NCBI GenBank assembly: GCA_963777895.1
Contig: CAVZSF010000001.1
Span: forward strand, 1 to 64,000
Reading direction: 5' to 3'
Origin: UBA2241 sp963777895
Lineage (GTDB): Bacteria > Actinomycetota > Thermoleophilia > UBA2241
Length of the DNA: 64,000 nt
Shown here: positions 16,819 to 25,320 of the stretch, piece after piece
Layout: each line of letters begins with the position of its first letter
Numbering within the stretch: position 1 is the first letter of the stretch
Notes under the pieces: model-generated
Database searches by the model: none
Seen by the model: only the letters and a program-made list of their open reading frames with translations
Told to the model about the DNA's origin: nothing
Program-made: the position numbers and the translations under genes

Positions 16819-19062
16819 TCAGCGCACGCGCACCCGCACGACCGACGTGAAGTCCTGCCAGTACCAGTCGTCGCCGCGGTACAGGAGCACGTACCATGTC
16901 GTCCTGGTGGGACTGAACTTGCCGGCGCTGAACTTGCCGTAGCCGTCGGCACGCACGTACTTCACGAACTTGAAGCCCCTCGTCGCCGACACGGTGCTCT
17001 TAAAGAGCCAGCAGCGTTTCGTGATGCCCGGCGTCGCACCCTTGTGCCCTTGAGTCGGGATCACGCCGCTCAGTCTGGTCGATGCACCCCGGGCGATCGA
17101 CGTGTCGCTCGCCTTGAGGAGCGACACCTGGAACGGGGCCTCGAGGTAGAGCGGTCCGCCCGTGTGCTCGAGCGCGAACCAGTAGATGTAGCCGGGCTTG
17201 GCCGTGCGCGGGACGGTCAGGGCCACCGTCTCCTTCGAGACTCCCTTCGAGGAGTAGCTGGTGAACGTCTTCGTGGGCCCGCTGAAGGAGTAGTCCGGGT
17301 AGCCGCGGAGTCGCGATTCCCAGCCCCTCGGGAAGTTGTAGAGGGCGAGCTTAAGCGTGCTCCCGGGGCTGCCGGAGGCGCCGAATCTGCTGGCGACCGT
17401 GATGCGCTGCGCCTGGCCCTGGTCGGCCGTGAGGACGTTCGTGCTCCACAGCGCGCCGCCGTCGGCGGTATCGGTCACCTTCGCGTTGTACCGTCCTCCC
17501 ACCGCCCACACGTGGGTCGCATCGGCACAGGCGACATCGAGATACCCGTTATCTGTGGAGACCGGGTCCTGCTGCACCGTCCAGGTGGCGCCACCATCGA
17601 CGGTCTTGTAGATCCCTGCGCGATAGCCCACCATCCAGCCGGTCAAACCGTCGAGCATCGTGACGGCCTGGGGTGAGTCATCCGACTCGCTTGACGGCGT
17701 CCACGTCAGTCCACCGTCCGCACTGTAGGACGTCCTGCCGCCGGGCGTGACAGCGACCACGTGGATCCCGTCGGCCGTGTCAACTCGATTGATGTTCTGG
17801 GCCAAGCCACTGTCGATCGCCGTCCAGCTTGCGCCGCCGTCGTCAGTGAGGAGCAGGACGCCGCCACGAGCGCCTGCCCAACCGTGGAATCCGTCGTTGA
17901 AGGTGAGGTCGAGCAGGTCGATCGCGACCGGAGACGGCACTTCGGTCCATGTCGTCCCGCCGTCGCTCGTGACGATGATCGTGCCGGCCGTTCCAACCGC
18001 GACGCCGTGGGTCGAGTCGGCGAACTCCACCGCATTCAGCTCGTTCGTCACAGGACTCGTCTGCTCGGTCCACGTGAGTCCGCCGTCTTGTGTGGTGGCG
18101 ATGTAGCCATATCTCGCCACGGTGTAGGGCGTTGGCTCCACCCGCCGGCTCCCGACCGCCCACCCATGTGCGGCGTCAGGGAATGAGATCTGCCTAAGCG
18201 TGACTCCGGCTTCGGCGGCCTGGTGGCGGGTCCAGGTGAGACCGCCGTCGGTTGTCCTTAGCACGAGCGGGGTCGAGTCGACACCGAGGCCCTCGTGTGT
18301 TGCCATCCACCCGGCGGACTCGTTTGCGAACTCACAGTCAACGATAGGCGCGGGGCGCGTCAGGAAGAACCGAAGTCGCTGGTGGAGTTCGAGTCCCTGA
18401 TTGAGGAACCAGTACACGGCCGCCGCGTCGTAGAGGCCCGGCATCGTGTAGATCGTGTTGGTCTTGGTCGGCGTGATGTCGGTCTCGCTGAGCAGATCGG
18501 CCGTTCCGTTCGAGCCGTAGGCCCACACCGATCCGTTGGTCCAGTCGGTCCACGGCCCGCCGGAGACCATCGACAGTCCTCCCCCCACCACAGTGAAATC
18601 GAAGACGGTTTCCGCGCCGGCCGCCCAGCTGGCGGACGTGTAGCCGAGCATGGCGGCCGGTGTCGTGAACGTCTTGCTCAGCGATGTCACTATGGTGCCG
18701 TTGCCTGCGGCGGGCGGTACTTCGGTGAACGAGTAGCCGCCGTCCGCGGCCGCCTCCGTCTGGCCACCGCCTGCCACTCCGTCCAGCCACCAGTCGACCG
18801 TGCCGCTTGAGCCGTACGGGATGTTGATGACGTGTCCGCTGAGCGTAGCCGTATCCGCCAAGGCCCCGACCCGGTCCGAGAGCACGCTGCCGAGCAGAGT
18901 GAACTCGGTAGCGGGAAAGCCGGCTCCGGGCCTCGTTGGGAAGGGCGCCGCTTGTGGCGGCGTGATCCCTGGCAGACCCGAGTTGGCTGCCTGAACCGTT
19001 GCAGGCAGGTAGGCGGCGACGAACAGGACGGCGAGAACACTGCAGGCGAGACGTGATCGCAT
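16819..19062 (-). CDS. Secreted Ycf48/BNR-repeat beta-propeller protein
   Basis: A 747-residue exported protein with a Sec signal peptide (residues 1-25, ending ATVQA). The middle carries seven Asp-box/BNR-like hairpins: TDGGLTWTRH, QDGGLTWTEQ, SDGGTTWTEV, DDGGASWTAI, ADGGLTWTPS, VDGGATWTVQ and ADGGALWSTN, with GWAVG-type strands between, the Ycf48-like propeller. The C-terminal 200 residues look like Ig-like/adhesion modules ending in basic strands (SVVRVRVR). Such propellers bind glycans or proteins at the surface; I see no sialidase catalytic arginines. The start follows a GGGAGAGG-like ribosome site and is unambiguous. Confidence 0.8.
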   Translation of the reverse strand: MRSRLACSVLAVLFVAAYLPATVQAANSGLPGITPPQAAPFPTRPGAGFPATEFTLLGSVLSDRVGALADTATLSGHVINIPYGSSGTVDWWLDGVAGGGQTEAAADGGYSFTEVPPAAGNGTIVTSLSKTFTTPAAMLGYTSASWAAGAETVFDFTVVGGGLSMVSGGPWTDWTNGSVWAYGSNGTADLLSETDITPTKTNTIYTMPGLYDAAAVYWFLNQGLELHQRLRFFLTRPAPIVDCEFANESAGWMATHEGLGVDSTPLVLRTTDGGLTWTRHQAAEAGVTLRQISFPDAAHGWAVGSRRVEPTPYTVARYGYIATTQDGGLTWTEQTSPVTNELNAVEFADSTHGVAVGTAGTIIVTSDGGTTWTEVPSPVAIDLLDLTFNDGFHGWAGARGGVLLLTDDGGASWTAIDSGLAQNINRVDTADGIHVVAVTPGGRTSYSADGGLTWTPSSESDDSPQAVTMLDGLTGWMVGYRAGIYKTVDGGATWTVQQDPVSTDNGYLDVACADATHVWAVGGRYNAKVTDTADGGALWSTNVLTADQGQAQRITVASRFGASGSPGSTLKLALYNFPRGWESRLRGYPDYSFSGPTKTFTSYSSKGVSKETVALTVPRTAKPGYIYWFALEHTGGPLYLEAPFQVSLLKASDTSIARGASTRLSGVIPTQGHKGATPGITKRCWLFKSTVSATRGFKFVKYVRADGYGKFSAGKFSPTRTTWYVLLYRGDDWYWQDFTSVVRVRVR

Positions 19063-19223
19063 GACCCCTCTCCCTTCGGCGACCGGCGTGCATCACTCGA
19101 GTTCTACTAGTCTACTAGTCCCGTGTGTGCGCCGCAGGCATCCGGAGAGGAAGTCGTTGGCAGCCGGGACGACGATCTTCACCGTCAGCGTCGAGCGGCG
19201 CGCTGCCGGCTGGCCGACAGGCG

Positions 19224-20694
19224 TCAGGCGTCCGCGCGCCACAGATGCTGCACGGCGTAGGCGCGCCACGGGCGCCATGCCTCGGCGAGTTCCGCAATAC
19301 GCGCGGCCGGCGCACCGTGTGACGCGCCTGAATGCCGGATGAGCGCCTCGACACCGCGCAGCACGCCAAGGTCGGTGGCGGGGAAGGCGTCGGGGTCTGC
19401 CAAGGCGCGCATCGCCACATACTCCGCCGTCCACGGGCCGACACCGGGCAGCTCGAGCAGCCGTGCCCGCGCCTCCTCGCGATCGGCGCCCTGATCGAGG
19501 ACGAGGCTCCCCTCGGCGACGGCGGCGGCCAGCGCCCCGATCGTGGCCGCCCGGGCACGCGGCATCGGCAGAAGGGCGGGATCCGCCTCCATGAGTGCCT
19601 GGGGCGATGGAAAGACCCAGCCGACCTCGCCAGCGGGATGGGCAACTTCGCGGCCGAGGCGCCGGACGACGGTGGCGGCGACGCTGCGCGCGGCCGCCAC
19701 CGAGACCTGCTGGCCGAGCACGGCGCGCACGGCCAGCTCGGCGCCGTCGGCCGCGCCCGGCACGCGCACGCCGGGGGCGCGGCGCACGAGCGGCGCGAGG
19801 AGCGGGTCGCCGGCCGAGCAGACCATCCACCGCCACCGGATCGGCGTCGAGGTCGAACAGCGCCCGGCAACGACTCACGGCGACGCCGAGATCGCGCAAG
19901 TCCTCGAGGCGCAGAGCGGCTTCGACGTGGTGGGCGCGCGGCGTAAGAGACACGACGGCGTCCCCGTGCGGCAGCCGCAGGCTGCGATGCAGGCCGCCGT
20001 CGCGCACTTCCTCGAGCCCGGGCACGGCGCGCGCGGCGAAGAAGTCGAGCAGCCCTGCTTCATCGAACGGCTCGCGGCGCGGGAGCCGCAGCACGATGAG
20101 CCCCGCCTCGGGGGCAGGTGCACGCCGCGTGCGGGAGCGCCCGCGCAGCTCGCGAGGCGCCCGGGCGAAGACGGCCCTGACCGTGTCGTTGAACTGCCGC
20201 AGGCTGGCGAACCCGGCGGCGAAGGCGACCTCCCCGAAGGGCAGGTCGGTCGTCTCGATGAGGATCCTTGCCGTCTGCGCGCGCTGCGCGCGCGCGAGAC
20301 TGAGCGGTCCCGCGCCGAGCTCGTCGCGCAGCAGGCGCCGGAGCTGGCGAGGGCTGTAGGCGAGCCGCCGCGCCAGCCCGTCCACGCCTTCGCGGTCGAC
20401 GACGCCGGCGGCGATCAGGCGCATGGCGCGCCCCGCCACGTCGGCGCGCTCGTTCCACTTGGGCGAGCCGGGCGAAGCATCGGGGCGGCAGCGCAGGCAG
20501 GCGCGGTAGCCGGCGGCCTGCGCCGCCGCCGCCGTCGGGTAGAAGCTCACGTGCTCGCGTCGCGGCATCATGGCCGGGCAGCTCGGCCGGCAGTAGATGC
20601 CCGTGGACGACACTGCGACGAAGAACCACCCGTCGAAGCGCGGGTCGCGACTGCGCATCGCCTCGTAGCATGTGTCCGGGTCGGGCGGCGTCAT
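19224..20694 (-). CDS. alkA: Ada-AlkA fusion: alkylation sensor and 3-methyladenine glycosylase II (frameshifted)
   Basis: A roughly 490-residue fusion. Residues 1-75 are the Ada zinc domain with C-R-P-S-C and C-L-R-C ligands, which accepts methyl groups from DNA phosphates. Residues 85-190 are an AraC-type HTH (LAYSPRQLRRLLRDELG, FASLRQFNDTVRAVF). The rest is AlkA: N-terminal fold, then VLGQQVSVAAAR, LPGVGPWTAEYVAMRAL and the catalytic aspartate in ATDLGVLRG. The frame shifts by one near 19818-19832, between ADPVAVDG and VCSAGDPLLAPLV; both halves are otherwise complete. The layout joins detection of methylation and base excision. It is divergent to the ogt gene, so one intergenic region probably controls both. 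Confidence 0.85.
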
Positions 20695-20877
20695 GGGACG
20701 AGTGTACCCGGCGAAGCATCGCTGACTAGCGGGAAACGGCCATAGCGGTGCGCCGTCCGGCGCTGGCGGCCGGGCACTGCAGGGAATCTCTGTTGTCGTG
20801 GCCGAAACCCGCCGGTCTGCGGAGGATGCCTCGTGCATGATGGCCGCCGGAGCGAACGCACTGAAGAGGGAGGAAGC

Positions 20878-21537
20878 ATGTCTGGATCGAGCGAACGGCT
20901 GCTGGCCACGCCGGTCGGTAGCCTGGTGATAGCGGCGTCGCGGGACGGGCTCGTCGAAGTGCGCTGGCCGTCTGAGACGGAACGGGCCTCGCGCCGCGTG
21001 GAGTCTGCACAGGTCGACGGTGACCGGCCTGACGCGGCGCCAGGCGTACGCGGCCGCTCGGCGCCGTCCGGAGAGGACGCCGGCGGACGAGAGGACGCAG
21101 GTGGACCAGAGGACGCAGGCGGACTCCTGGCGGAGGCGGCGGCGCAACTTGAGGCCTACTTCTGCGGAAGCCGGAGGGACTTCACTCTGACCCTGGCGCC
21201 CGCCGGCACGCCGTTCCAGCAGGCCGTGTGGCGCGCCGTCGCGCAGATCCCCTACGGCGAGACGCGGTCCTACGGCGAGATCGCGCAACAGGTGGGGAGG
21301 CCGACCGCCGCGCGTGCCGTCGGGCGGGCGGTCGGCCTCAACCCGCTGCCCATCGTCGTGCCGTGCCACCGCGTCGTCGGCTCGGATGGTCAGTTGACCG
21401 GGTTCGCCGGCGGACTGGCCGTGAAGGCACAGCTTCTTGCGCTGGAACGGGCGGGCGGCGATGAGCTGGGCCACGACGGTGCGAGCCGCGGCGTCCGATC
21501 GGCTGTGGAAGGCGCCTCGGCGTCGGCTCGCGAGTGA
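20878..21537 (+). CDS. ogt: Methylated-DNA-protein-cysteine methyltransferase
   Basis: A 219-residue suicide repair protein that takes methyl from O6-methylguanine. The active site is VPCHRVVGSDG with C163, preceded by FQQAVWRAVAQIPYGETRSYGEIA, the DNA-binding helix. It is longer than usual (about 160-180) because of an acidic insert of three EDAGG units near residues 66-83 and a loose C-terminal tail. ATG 20878 follows AGGGAGGAAG. It is transcribed away from Ada-AlkA, and methylated Ada may activate both; this is inference from arrangement. Confidence 0.92.
   Translation: MSGSSERLLATPVGSLVIAASRDGLVEVRWPSETERASRRVESAQVDGDRPDAAPGVRGRSAPSGEDAGGREDAGGPEDAGGLLAEAAAQLEAYFCGSRRDFTLTLAPAGTPFQQAVWRAVAQIPYGETRSYGEIAQQVGRPTAARAVGRAVGLNPLPIVVPCHRVVGSDGQLTGFAGGLAVKAQLLALERAGGDELGHDGASRGVRSAVEGASASARE
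21073..21126 (+). repeat. Three 18-bp coding repeats in ogt
   Basis: Units 21073-21090, 21091-21108 and 21109-21126, consensus GAGGACGCAGGCGGACCA, encode EDAGGx three times in a linker between the N-terminal fold and the catalytic domain. Confidence 0.85.
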
Positions 21538-21595
21538 ACCGCGACTGGCCCCGAGCCGCGGCTAGCTCCTCCGGCCTGCGGGGTAGACACGGGCC

Positions 21596-22213
21596 ATGGA
21601 GACCTTCGTCGCATTGCTCAGAGGCGTGAACGTGGGCGGGCGCACCCTGCCCATGGCGGACCTGCGTCGCTGTCTTGAGGGGCTCGGGTTCGCGAACGTC
21701 CGCACCTACCTGCAGAGCGGCAACGCGGTGTTCGACGCCGATGCTTCGGCGACCGAGATCGCCGCTCGCATCGGCGTTCGCATCGAGCGCGACCTCGGTA
21801 TGCGCGTCGGCGTCCTCGTGCTCACCGCGGGCGACCTCGCCGCGATCGCCGGCGCCAACTCCTTCGTGGGCGAGGCAGGCGTCGACGAGCAGTACCTGCA
21901 CGCGACCCTGCTCTTCACCGAGGCGGGCGAAGCCGACTTCGGGGAGGCATCGACGGCGGCCTACAGCGAGGTGTGGCGGTCGACTTTCGACAAGCTCGAC
22001 CTGCCCGCGGTGGAAGGCGAACAGGCACGGTTCACGGGTGCGCCGCCCCTGGCCACACCCGTCGTCTATCTCTCTCTGCCGCACGGCTACGGTCGCAGCA
22101 AGCTCACCAACGCCTACTTCGAGCGCACGCTGGGAGCGACCGCGACCACACGGAACTGGCGCACGATCCGCGCGCTGACAGAGCTGTCGTCGGGGGCCGA
22201 AGCGGCCGCCTGA
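21596..22213 (+). CDS. DUF1697 family protein
   Basis: A 205-residue protein with the diagnostic N-terminus FVALLRGVNVGGRTLPMADLR, the central NVRTYLQSGNAVF and the C-terminal YGRSKLTNAYFERTLGATATTRNWRTI. DUF1697 has two ferredoxin-like repeats; biochemical function is unknown. The gene lies 58 bases after ogt on the same strand and may share its transcript. Confidence 0.9.
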   Translation: METFVALLRGVNVGGRTLPMADLRRCLEGLGFANVRTYLQSGNAVFDADASATEIAARIGVRIERDLGMRVGVLVLTAGDLAAIAGANSFVGEAGVDEQYLHATLLFTEAGEADFGEASTAAYSEVWRSTFDKLDLPAVEGEQARFTGAPPLATPVVYLSLPHGYGRSKLTNAYFERTLGATATTRNWRTIRALTELSSGAEAAA

Positions 22214-22288
22214 CGGACTGAGGACCGCCGGTCGCGACGAGGCAGAAGCGCGGGAGCTCGACGACCGCGAAGAGGCGGACGATGACGC

Positions 22289-22317
22289 TTGACTGTGGTC
22301 AACGGCGCGTTAACGCG
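22289..22317 (+). promoter_or_regulatory. Two palindromes upstream of hemerythrin gene 1
   Basis: TTGACTGTGGTCAA (22289-22302; arms TTGAC/GTCAA) is followed three bases later by the exact 12-mer palindrome CGCGTTAACGCG (22306-22317). The first also looks like a -35 element. The pair sits 46 bases before the start codon and could be an operator. Confidence 0.45.
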
Positions 22318-22362
22318 GCGTGCGTCCGGGCATGGGAGGGGCAGCAGACCCGGGAGGATGGC

Positions 22363-22911
22363 ATGAGCAAGAACGCGACAGACGAACTGCGGCACGAGCA
22401 CGAGGTCGTTCTCGTGGTGGTCGGGGCGATGGAGGCCGAGGCGGTCGCCGTGCGAGCCGGCGACCCGCACGCGGAACGCATCGCCCAGATGGTCGATTTC
22501 ACCAAGAACTTCACGGACGGCTGTCACCACGCGAAGGAAGAGAAGGCGCTGTTCCCCCTGCTCGAGGACAGTGCTCCCGAGGCGGGAGGGCCCGTCAGCG
22601 TGATGCTGAGCGAGCACGAGGCCGGCCGGCAGGCGATCCGCGCGATCGAGGGCGCGCTGCCCGATGTCGAGACCAGCGCCGCCGCCCGCGACACGGTCGC
22701 CACCGGCTTGGCGACCTACGCACATCTGCTGCGCCTGCACATCCGCAAGGAGAACGAGATCCTCTTCCCCATGGCCGAGCGCCTTCTCGGCGACGACGAC
22801 AAGCGCGCGCTGTCGGCCGAGTTCGAGCGCCTCGAGCAGGAGGAGACGGGCGAGGGCGTGCACGAGCGCTACCACGCGCTGGCGCACGAGCTCGGCTCCA
22901 TTCCTGCCTAG
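22363..22911 (+). CDS. Hemerythrin-domain protein
   Basis: A 182-residue four-helix protein predicted to bind a non-haem di-iron centre. Iron-ligand segments in order: LRHEHEVV (residues 9-16), TDGCHHAKEEKALFP, LSEHEAGR and LHIRKENEILFP. These match the HHE-type cytosolic hemerythrins that sense or bind O2, NO or peroxide. ATG 22363 follows CGGGAGG. A paralogue with the same order is at 34381 (GCHHTKEERELFP, EHEGGR, SHIAKENNVLFP). Confidence 0.88.
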   Translation: MSKNATDELRHEHEVVLVVVGAMEAEAVAVRAGDPHAERIAQMVDFTKNFTDGCHHAKEEKALFPLLEDSAPEAGGPVSVMLSEHEAGRQAIRAIEGALPDVETSAAARDTVATGLATYAHLLRLHIRKENEILFPMAERLLGDDDKRALSAEFERLEQEETGEGVHERYHALAHELGSIPA

Positions 22912-22949
22912 CGGGAGGTGGGGCGGGAGGCGGCGGCCCGGCTCGGGCT

Positions 22950-22988
22950 GAGGCGGCCGGGGAGGACGATGACCTCCCCGGCCGCCTC
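22950..22988. terminator. 16-bp perfect hairpin between convergent genes
   Basis: Arms 22950-22965 and 22973-22988 are exact complements with a seven-base loop, placed between the hemerythrin stop and the opposing VOC stop at 22990; likely works in both directions. Confidence 0.65.
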
Positions 22989-22989
22989 G

Positions 22990-23442
22990 TCAGCCCTTGT
23001 CCCCTTCGCCGCCGTTCTCGGTCAGCACCACGGTGCCGTCGGGGTGCAGCGACCAGTGCGGGTTGTAGGCGATCTCCCACGGGTGGCCGTCGGGGTCGAG
23101 GAAGACGCCCGAGTAGCCGCCCCAGAAGGTGGGGGCGGGCGGTCGGGTGACGAGCGCTCCCGCCCCCTCGGCGTGGGCGATGGCAAGGTCCACCTCTTCT
23201 TGCGAGGCCACGTTCTGGGCGAGCGTCACGCCGCCGAAGCCGGGCCCAGGCCCGTCCTCGACGCCGCTGTCCTCGGCGAGGCGCCGCCAGTCCCACAAGC
23301 CGACGATCATGCCGCCGGCCTGGAAGAAGACGACGTCGTCGCCGGGCCCCGCACGGGTCTCCCAGCCGAGCGCCTCATAGAACCGTCTCGAATACTGGAG
23401 ATCGTCGACGCCCAGCGTGATGACCGATACGCGTTGGTCCAT
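22990..23442 (-). CDS. VOC (glyoxalase-fold) protein
   Basis: A 150-residue VOC protein beginning MDQRVSVITLGVDDLQYSRRFYEALGW, with the closing motif WGGYSGVFLDPDGHPWEIAYNPHW, the glutamate of which is a typical metal ligand. The start at 23442 has GGGAGGA upstream; the long ORF extending to 24180 on this strand is a shadow of the NmrA gene. Substrate unknown; similar proteins confer resistance to bleomycin-like drugs or act on lactoylglutathione. Confidence 0.85.
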   Translation of the reverse strand: MDQRVSVITLGVDDLQYSRRFYEALGWETRAGPGDDVVFFQAGGMIVGLWDWRRLAEDSGVEDGPGPGFGGVTLAQNVASQEEVDLAIAHAEGAGALVTRPPAPTFWGGYSGVFLDPDGHPWEIAYNPHWSLHPDGTVVLTENGGEGDKG

Positions 23443-23619
23443 GCGTCCTCCCGCGCGGTGTGGCCGGCGCATGGCCGGGGTCCGCTCCGGAGGAGACCCC
23501 GCCGACCGGCGTTGCTGCCCCCTAACCTTCCCGCGCAGCCGGAACCTAGCAGGGTCGGGCCGCGGTGGAGGTCGGTGGCCGCGCGAGACCTGGGCGCCGC
23601 CCGCGGGTATACGCACTCC

Positions 23620-24507
23620 ATGGACGGTCCCATCCTCGTGACGGCGGCGAGCGGCACGGTCGGCCGGGAGCTGGTGCCCTTGCTGGTCGCGGCCGGCGCG
23701 CGGGTGCGCGCCGGCCTGCACGACCTGCGCGCCGACCCGTACGGGCGGCTGGACCTGGTCGAGCCGGTCGGCCTGGACTTTGCCGACGAGGCGAGTCTGC
23801 GCCGCGCCTTCGACGGCGTCGGCGCCGTGTACCTCGTGACGCCGCAGGAGCCTGACTCCGTGCGGTATGTGCGCGCCGCCCTGGGGGCGGCGCGCACCGC
23901 CGGCGTCTCGCACGTGGTGCGGCAGTCGGTCTACAACGTGGAGACCGGCTCCGACGGCGTGGCACGCTGGCATCGCGAGGCCGAGCGCGTCGTACGCGAG
24001 TCGGGCCTGCGGGCCACCTTCCTGCGCCCCAACTCGTTCATGCAGAACTTCGTCACGATCTACCGCGCCTCGATCCTGCGGGAGAGCGCGTTCTCCCTGC
24101 CACTCGGCGACGCGGCGGTGAGCAGCATCGACGTGCGCGACATCGCCGCGTGCGCCGCGGCCGCCTTGACGGCGCGGCACGAGCTGCGCGAGGCGTACGC
24201 GCTCACCGGTCCCGAGGCGCTGACGGGGCGGCGGATGGCGGAGATCCTGAGCGGCGCGGCCGGTCGCCCGATCCGCTACCGCGACGCTCCCGAAGACTCA
24301 GGGAGGCCCCCGCGCACCGATGCCGAGCGCGTCGAGAGCAGGGCGCTGCTCGAGATGGGCGACGAGATGCGCGCCGGCGAGCTGGCCGAGGTGACGGGCG
24401 GCGTCGCGGAGCTCATCGGGCGCCCGCCGATCGACTTCGAGCGCTTCGTCCGCGACCATCTCGCGGCCTTCGTCGGCGTGCCCGGACAGGCCGGTCATGC
24501 GGCGTAA
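23620..24507 (+). CDS. NmrA-type NAD(P)-binding oxidoreductase
   Basis: A 295-residue atypical SDR. It opens MDGPILVTAASGTVGRELVPLL (dinucleotide loop), then GVGAVYLVTPQEPDSVRYVRAAL, VVRQSVYNVE, FLRPNSFMQNFVT and the C-terminal LTGPEALTGRRMAEIL. Same family as the gene at 9541. ATG 23620 begins the homologous region; upstream sequence in frame is an accidental extension. The GNAT gene follows after 14 bases with its own ribosome site, so the two are probably an operon. Confidence 0.85.
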   Translation: MDGPILVTAASGTVGRELVPLLVAAGARVRAGLHDLRADPYGRLDLVEPVGLDFADEASLRRAFDGVGAVYLVTPQEPDSVRYVRAALGAARTAGVSHVVRQSVYNVETGSDGVARWHREAERVVRESGLRATFLRPNSFMQNFVTIYRASILRESAFSLPLGDAAVSSIDVRDIAACAAAALTARHELREAYALTGPEALTGRRMAEILSGAAGRPIRYRDAPEDSGRPPRTDAERVESRALLEMGDEMRAGELAEVTGGVAELIGRPPIDFERFVRDHLAAFVGVPGQAGHAA

Positions 24508-24521
24508 GGAGTGAGGACGGC

Positions 24522-24815
24522 ATGAGCGAGCAGGACGAGCCGCGCGTGGTCGACGATCGCGAGGTGAGCCGCTACGAGCTCTTCGTCGGCGACGAGCTGG
24601 CCGGGTTCGCCGCCTACCGGCGCGAACCCGGCCGTATCGTCCTGACACACACCGAGCTCGACCCCGCCTTCGAGGGCCGCGGCCTCGCGGGACGGCTGGC
24701 GAAGAAGGCGCTCGAGGACGCGCGCGCCCAGGGGCTGCGCGTCGTCCCCGCCTGCGAGTACATGGCGCGCTATCTCGAGCGCCACGCCGAGTACGCGGAC
24801 CTGGTCGCCGACTGA
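24522..24815 (+). CDS. Small GNAT-type N-acetyltransferase (YjdJ-like)
   Basis: A 97-residue minimal GNAT fold: YELFVGDELAGFAAYRREPGR, LTHTELDPAFEGRGLAGRLAKKAL (acetyl-CoA-binding R/G-x-G-x-G/A loop) and VVPACEYMARYLERHAEY. These features are those of the YjdJ/Gtn-like short acetyltransferases with unknown acceptor. It starts 14 bases after the NmrA stop, with AAGGAGTGAGGA as ribosome site. Confidence 0.85.
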   Translation: MSEQDEPRVVDDREVSRYELFVGDELAGFAAYRREPGRIVLTHTELDPAFEGRGLAGRLAKKALEDARAQGLRVVPACEYMARYLERHAEYADLVAD

Positions 24816-24936
24816 TCAGCGTCTGCGCGTCGTCCGCAGGCGATGCCGTCGCTCGTGAATCTTTTCCCTGCAAAGAGCGGTTTTCAGCATCGCACGCATC
24901 GGGAACGCACGTGGTCATCCCCGAAAGGAGGATGCC

Positions 24937-25131
24937 ATGTGCTACGGGTATGAGGAGTACCGCCAGTGGCGTGAAGGCGCGCTCGAGCGCCGGCGGCTCG
25001 AGTTGCTCGATCGCCAGCGCAAGGAGAAGGACGTCGAGCGCCGCGAGGCGCTGCGCGCGTCGCAGGAGGCGGAACTGAGGCAGCTCGAGAGCGAGCTGAC
25101 CCGCATCAGGCCGAGGGCCCGGGCGGGCTGA
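24937..25131 (+). CDS. 64-residue charged coiled-coil protein
   Basis: A small protein, MCYGYEEYRQWREGALERRR then a continuous run of Arg, Glu, Leu and Gln with heptad-like leucines (LELLDRQRKEKDVERREALR). It is predicted to be one long helix. The excellent ribosome site AAAGGAGG at 24924 and absence of another plausible frame make it real. I do not recognise the family. Its stop codon is embedded in the first unit of a 25-bp repeat. Confidence 0.6.
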   Translation: MCYGYEEYRQWREGALERRRLELLDRQRKEKDVERREALRASQEAELRQLESELTRIRPRARAG

Positions 25132-25216
25132 CTGCGCAGAGGCCGGGACGCCCCGACCGCGCAGAGGGCCGGGACGGGCTGACTGCATGGACGGTCCGGA
25201 CGGGCTGACCGGGTGG
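25125..25216 (+). repeat. 25-26 bp degenerate tandem repeat at a gene's 3' end
   Basis: Units 25125-25149, 25150-25175, 25176-25201 and a partial to 25216 share GGGCTGACTGC and CCGGGAC blocks. The first unit holds the stop codon (25129-25131) of the coiled-coil gene; TGA recurs in units 3 and 4. Confidence 0.7.
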
Positions 25217-25225
25217 CAGCGTCGG

Positions 25226-25264
25226 GGCGGCGGGCTCGCGGGGCGAGCCCGCCGCCTCTCTTTT
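25226..25264 (+). terminator. Intrinsic terminator with T-run
   Basis: GGCGGCGGGCTCG (25226-25238) pairs exactly with 25244-25256 around five bases, and TCTCTTTT follows. Among the GC hairpins of the window it is the closest to a classical terminator. Confidence 0.8.
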
Positions 25265-25320
25265 GGCCCCTTCCCGCGCCGGGCATAAGGCACGTGCTAC
25301 CACCCTCGACGGAGGCGACC

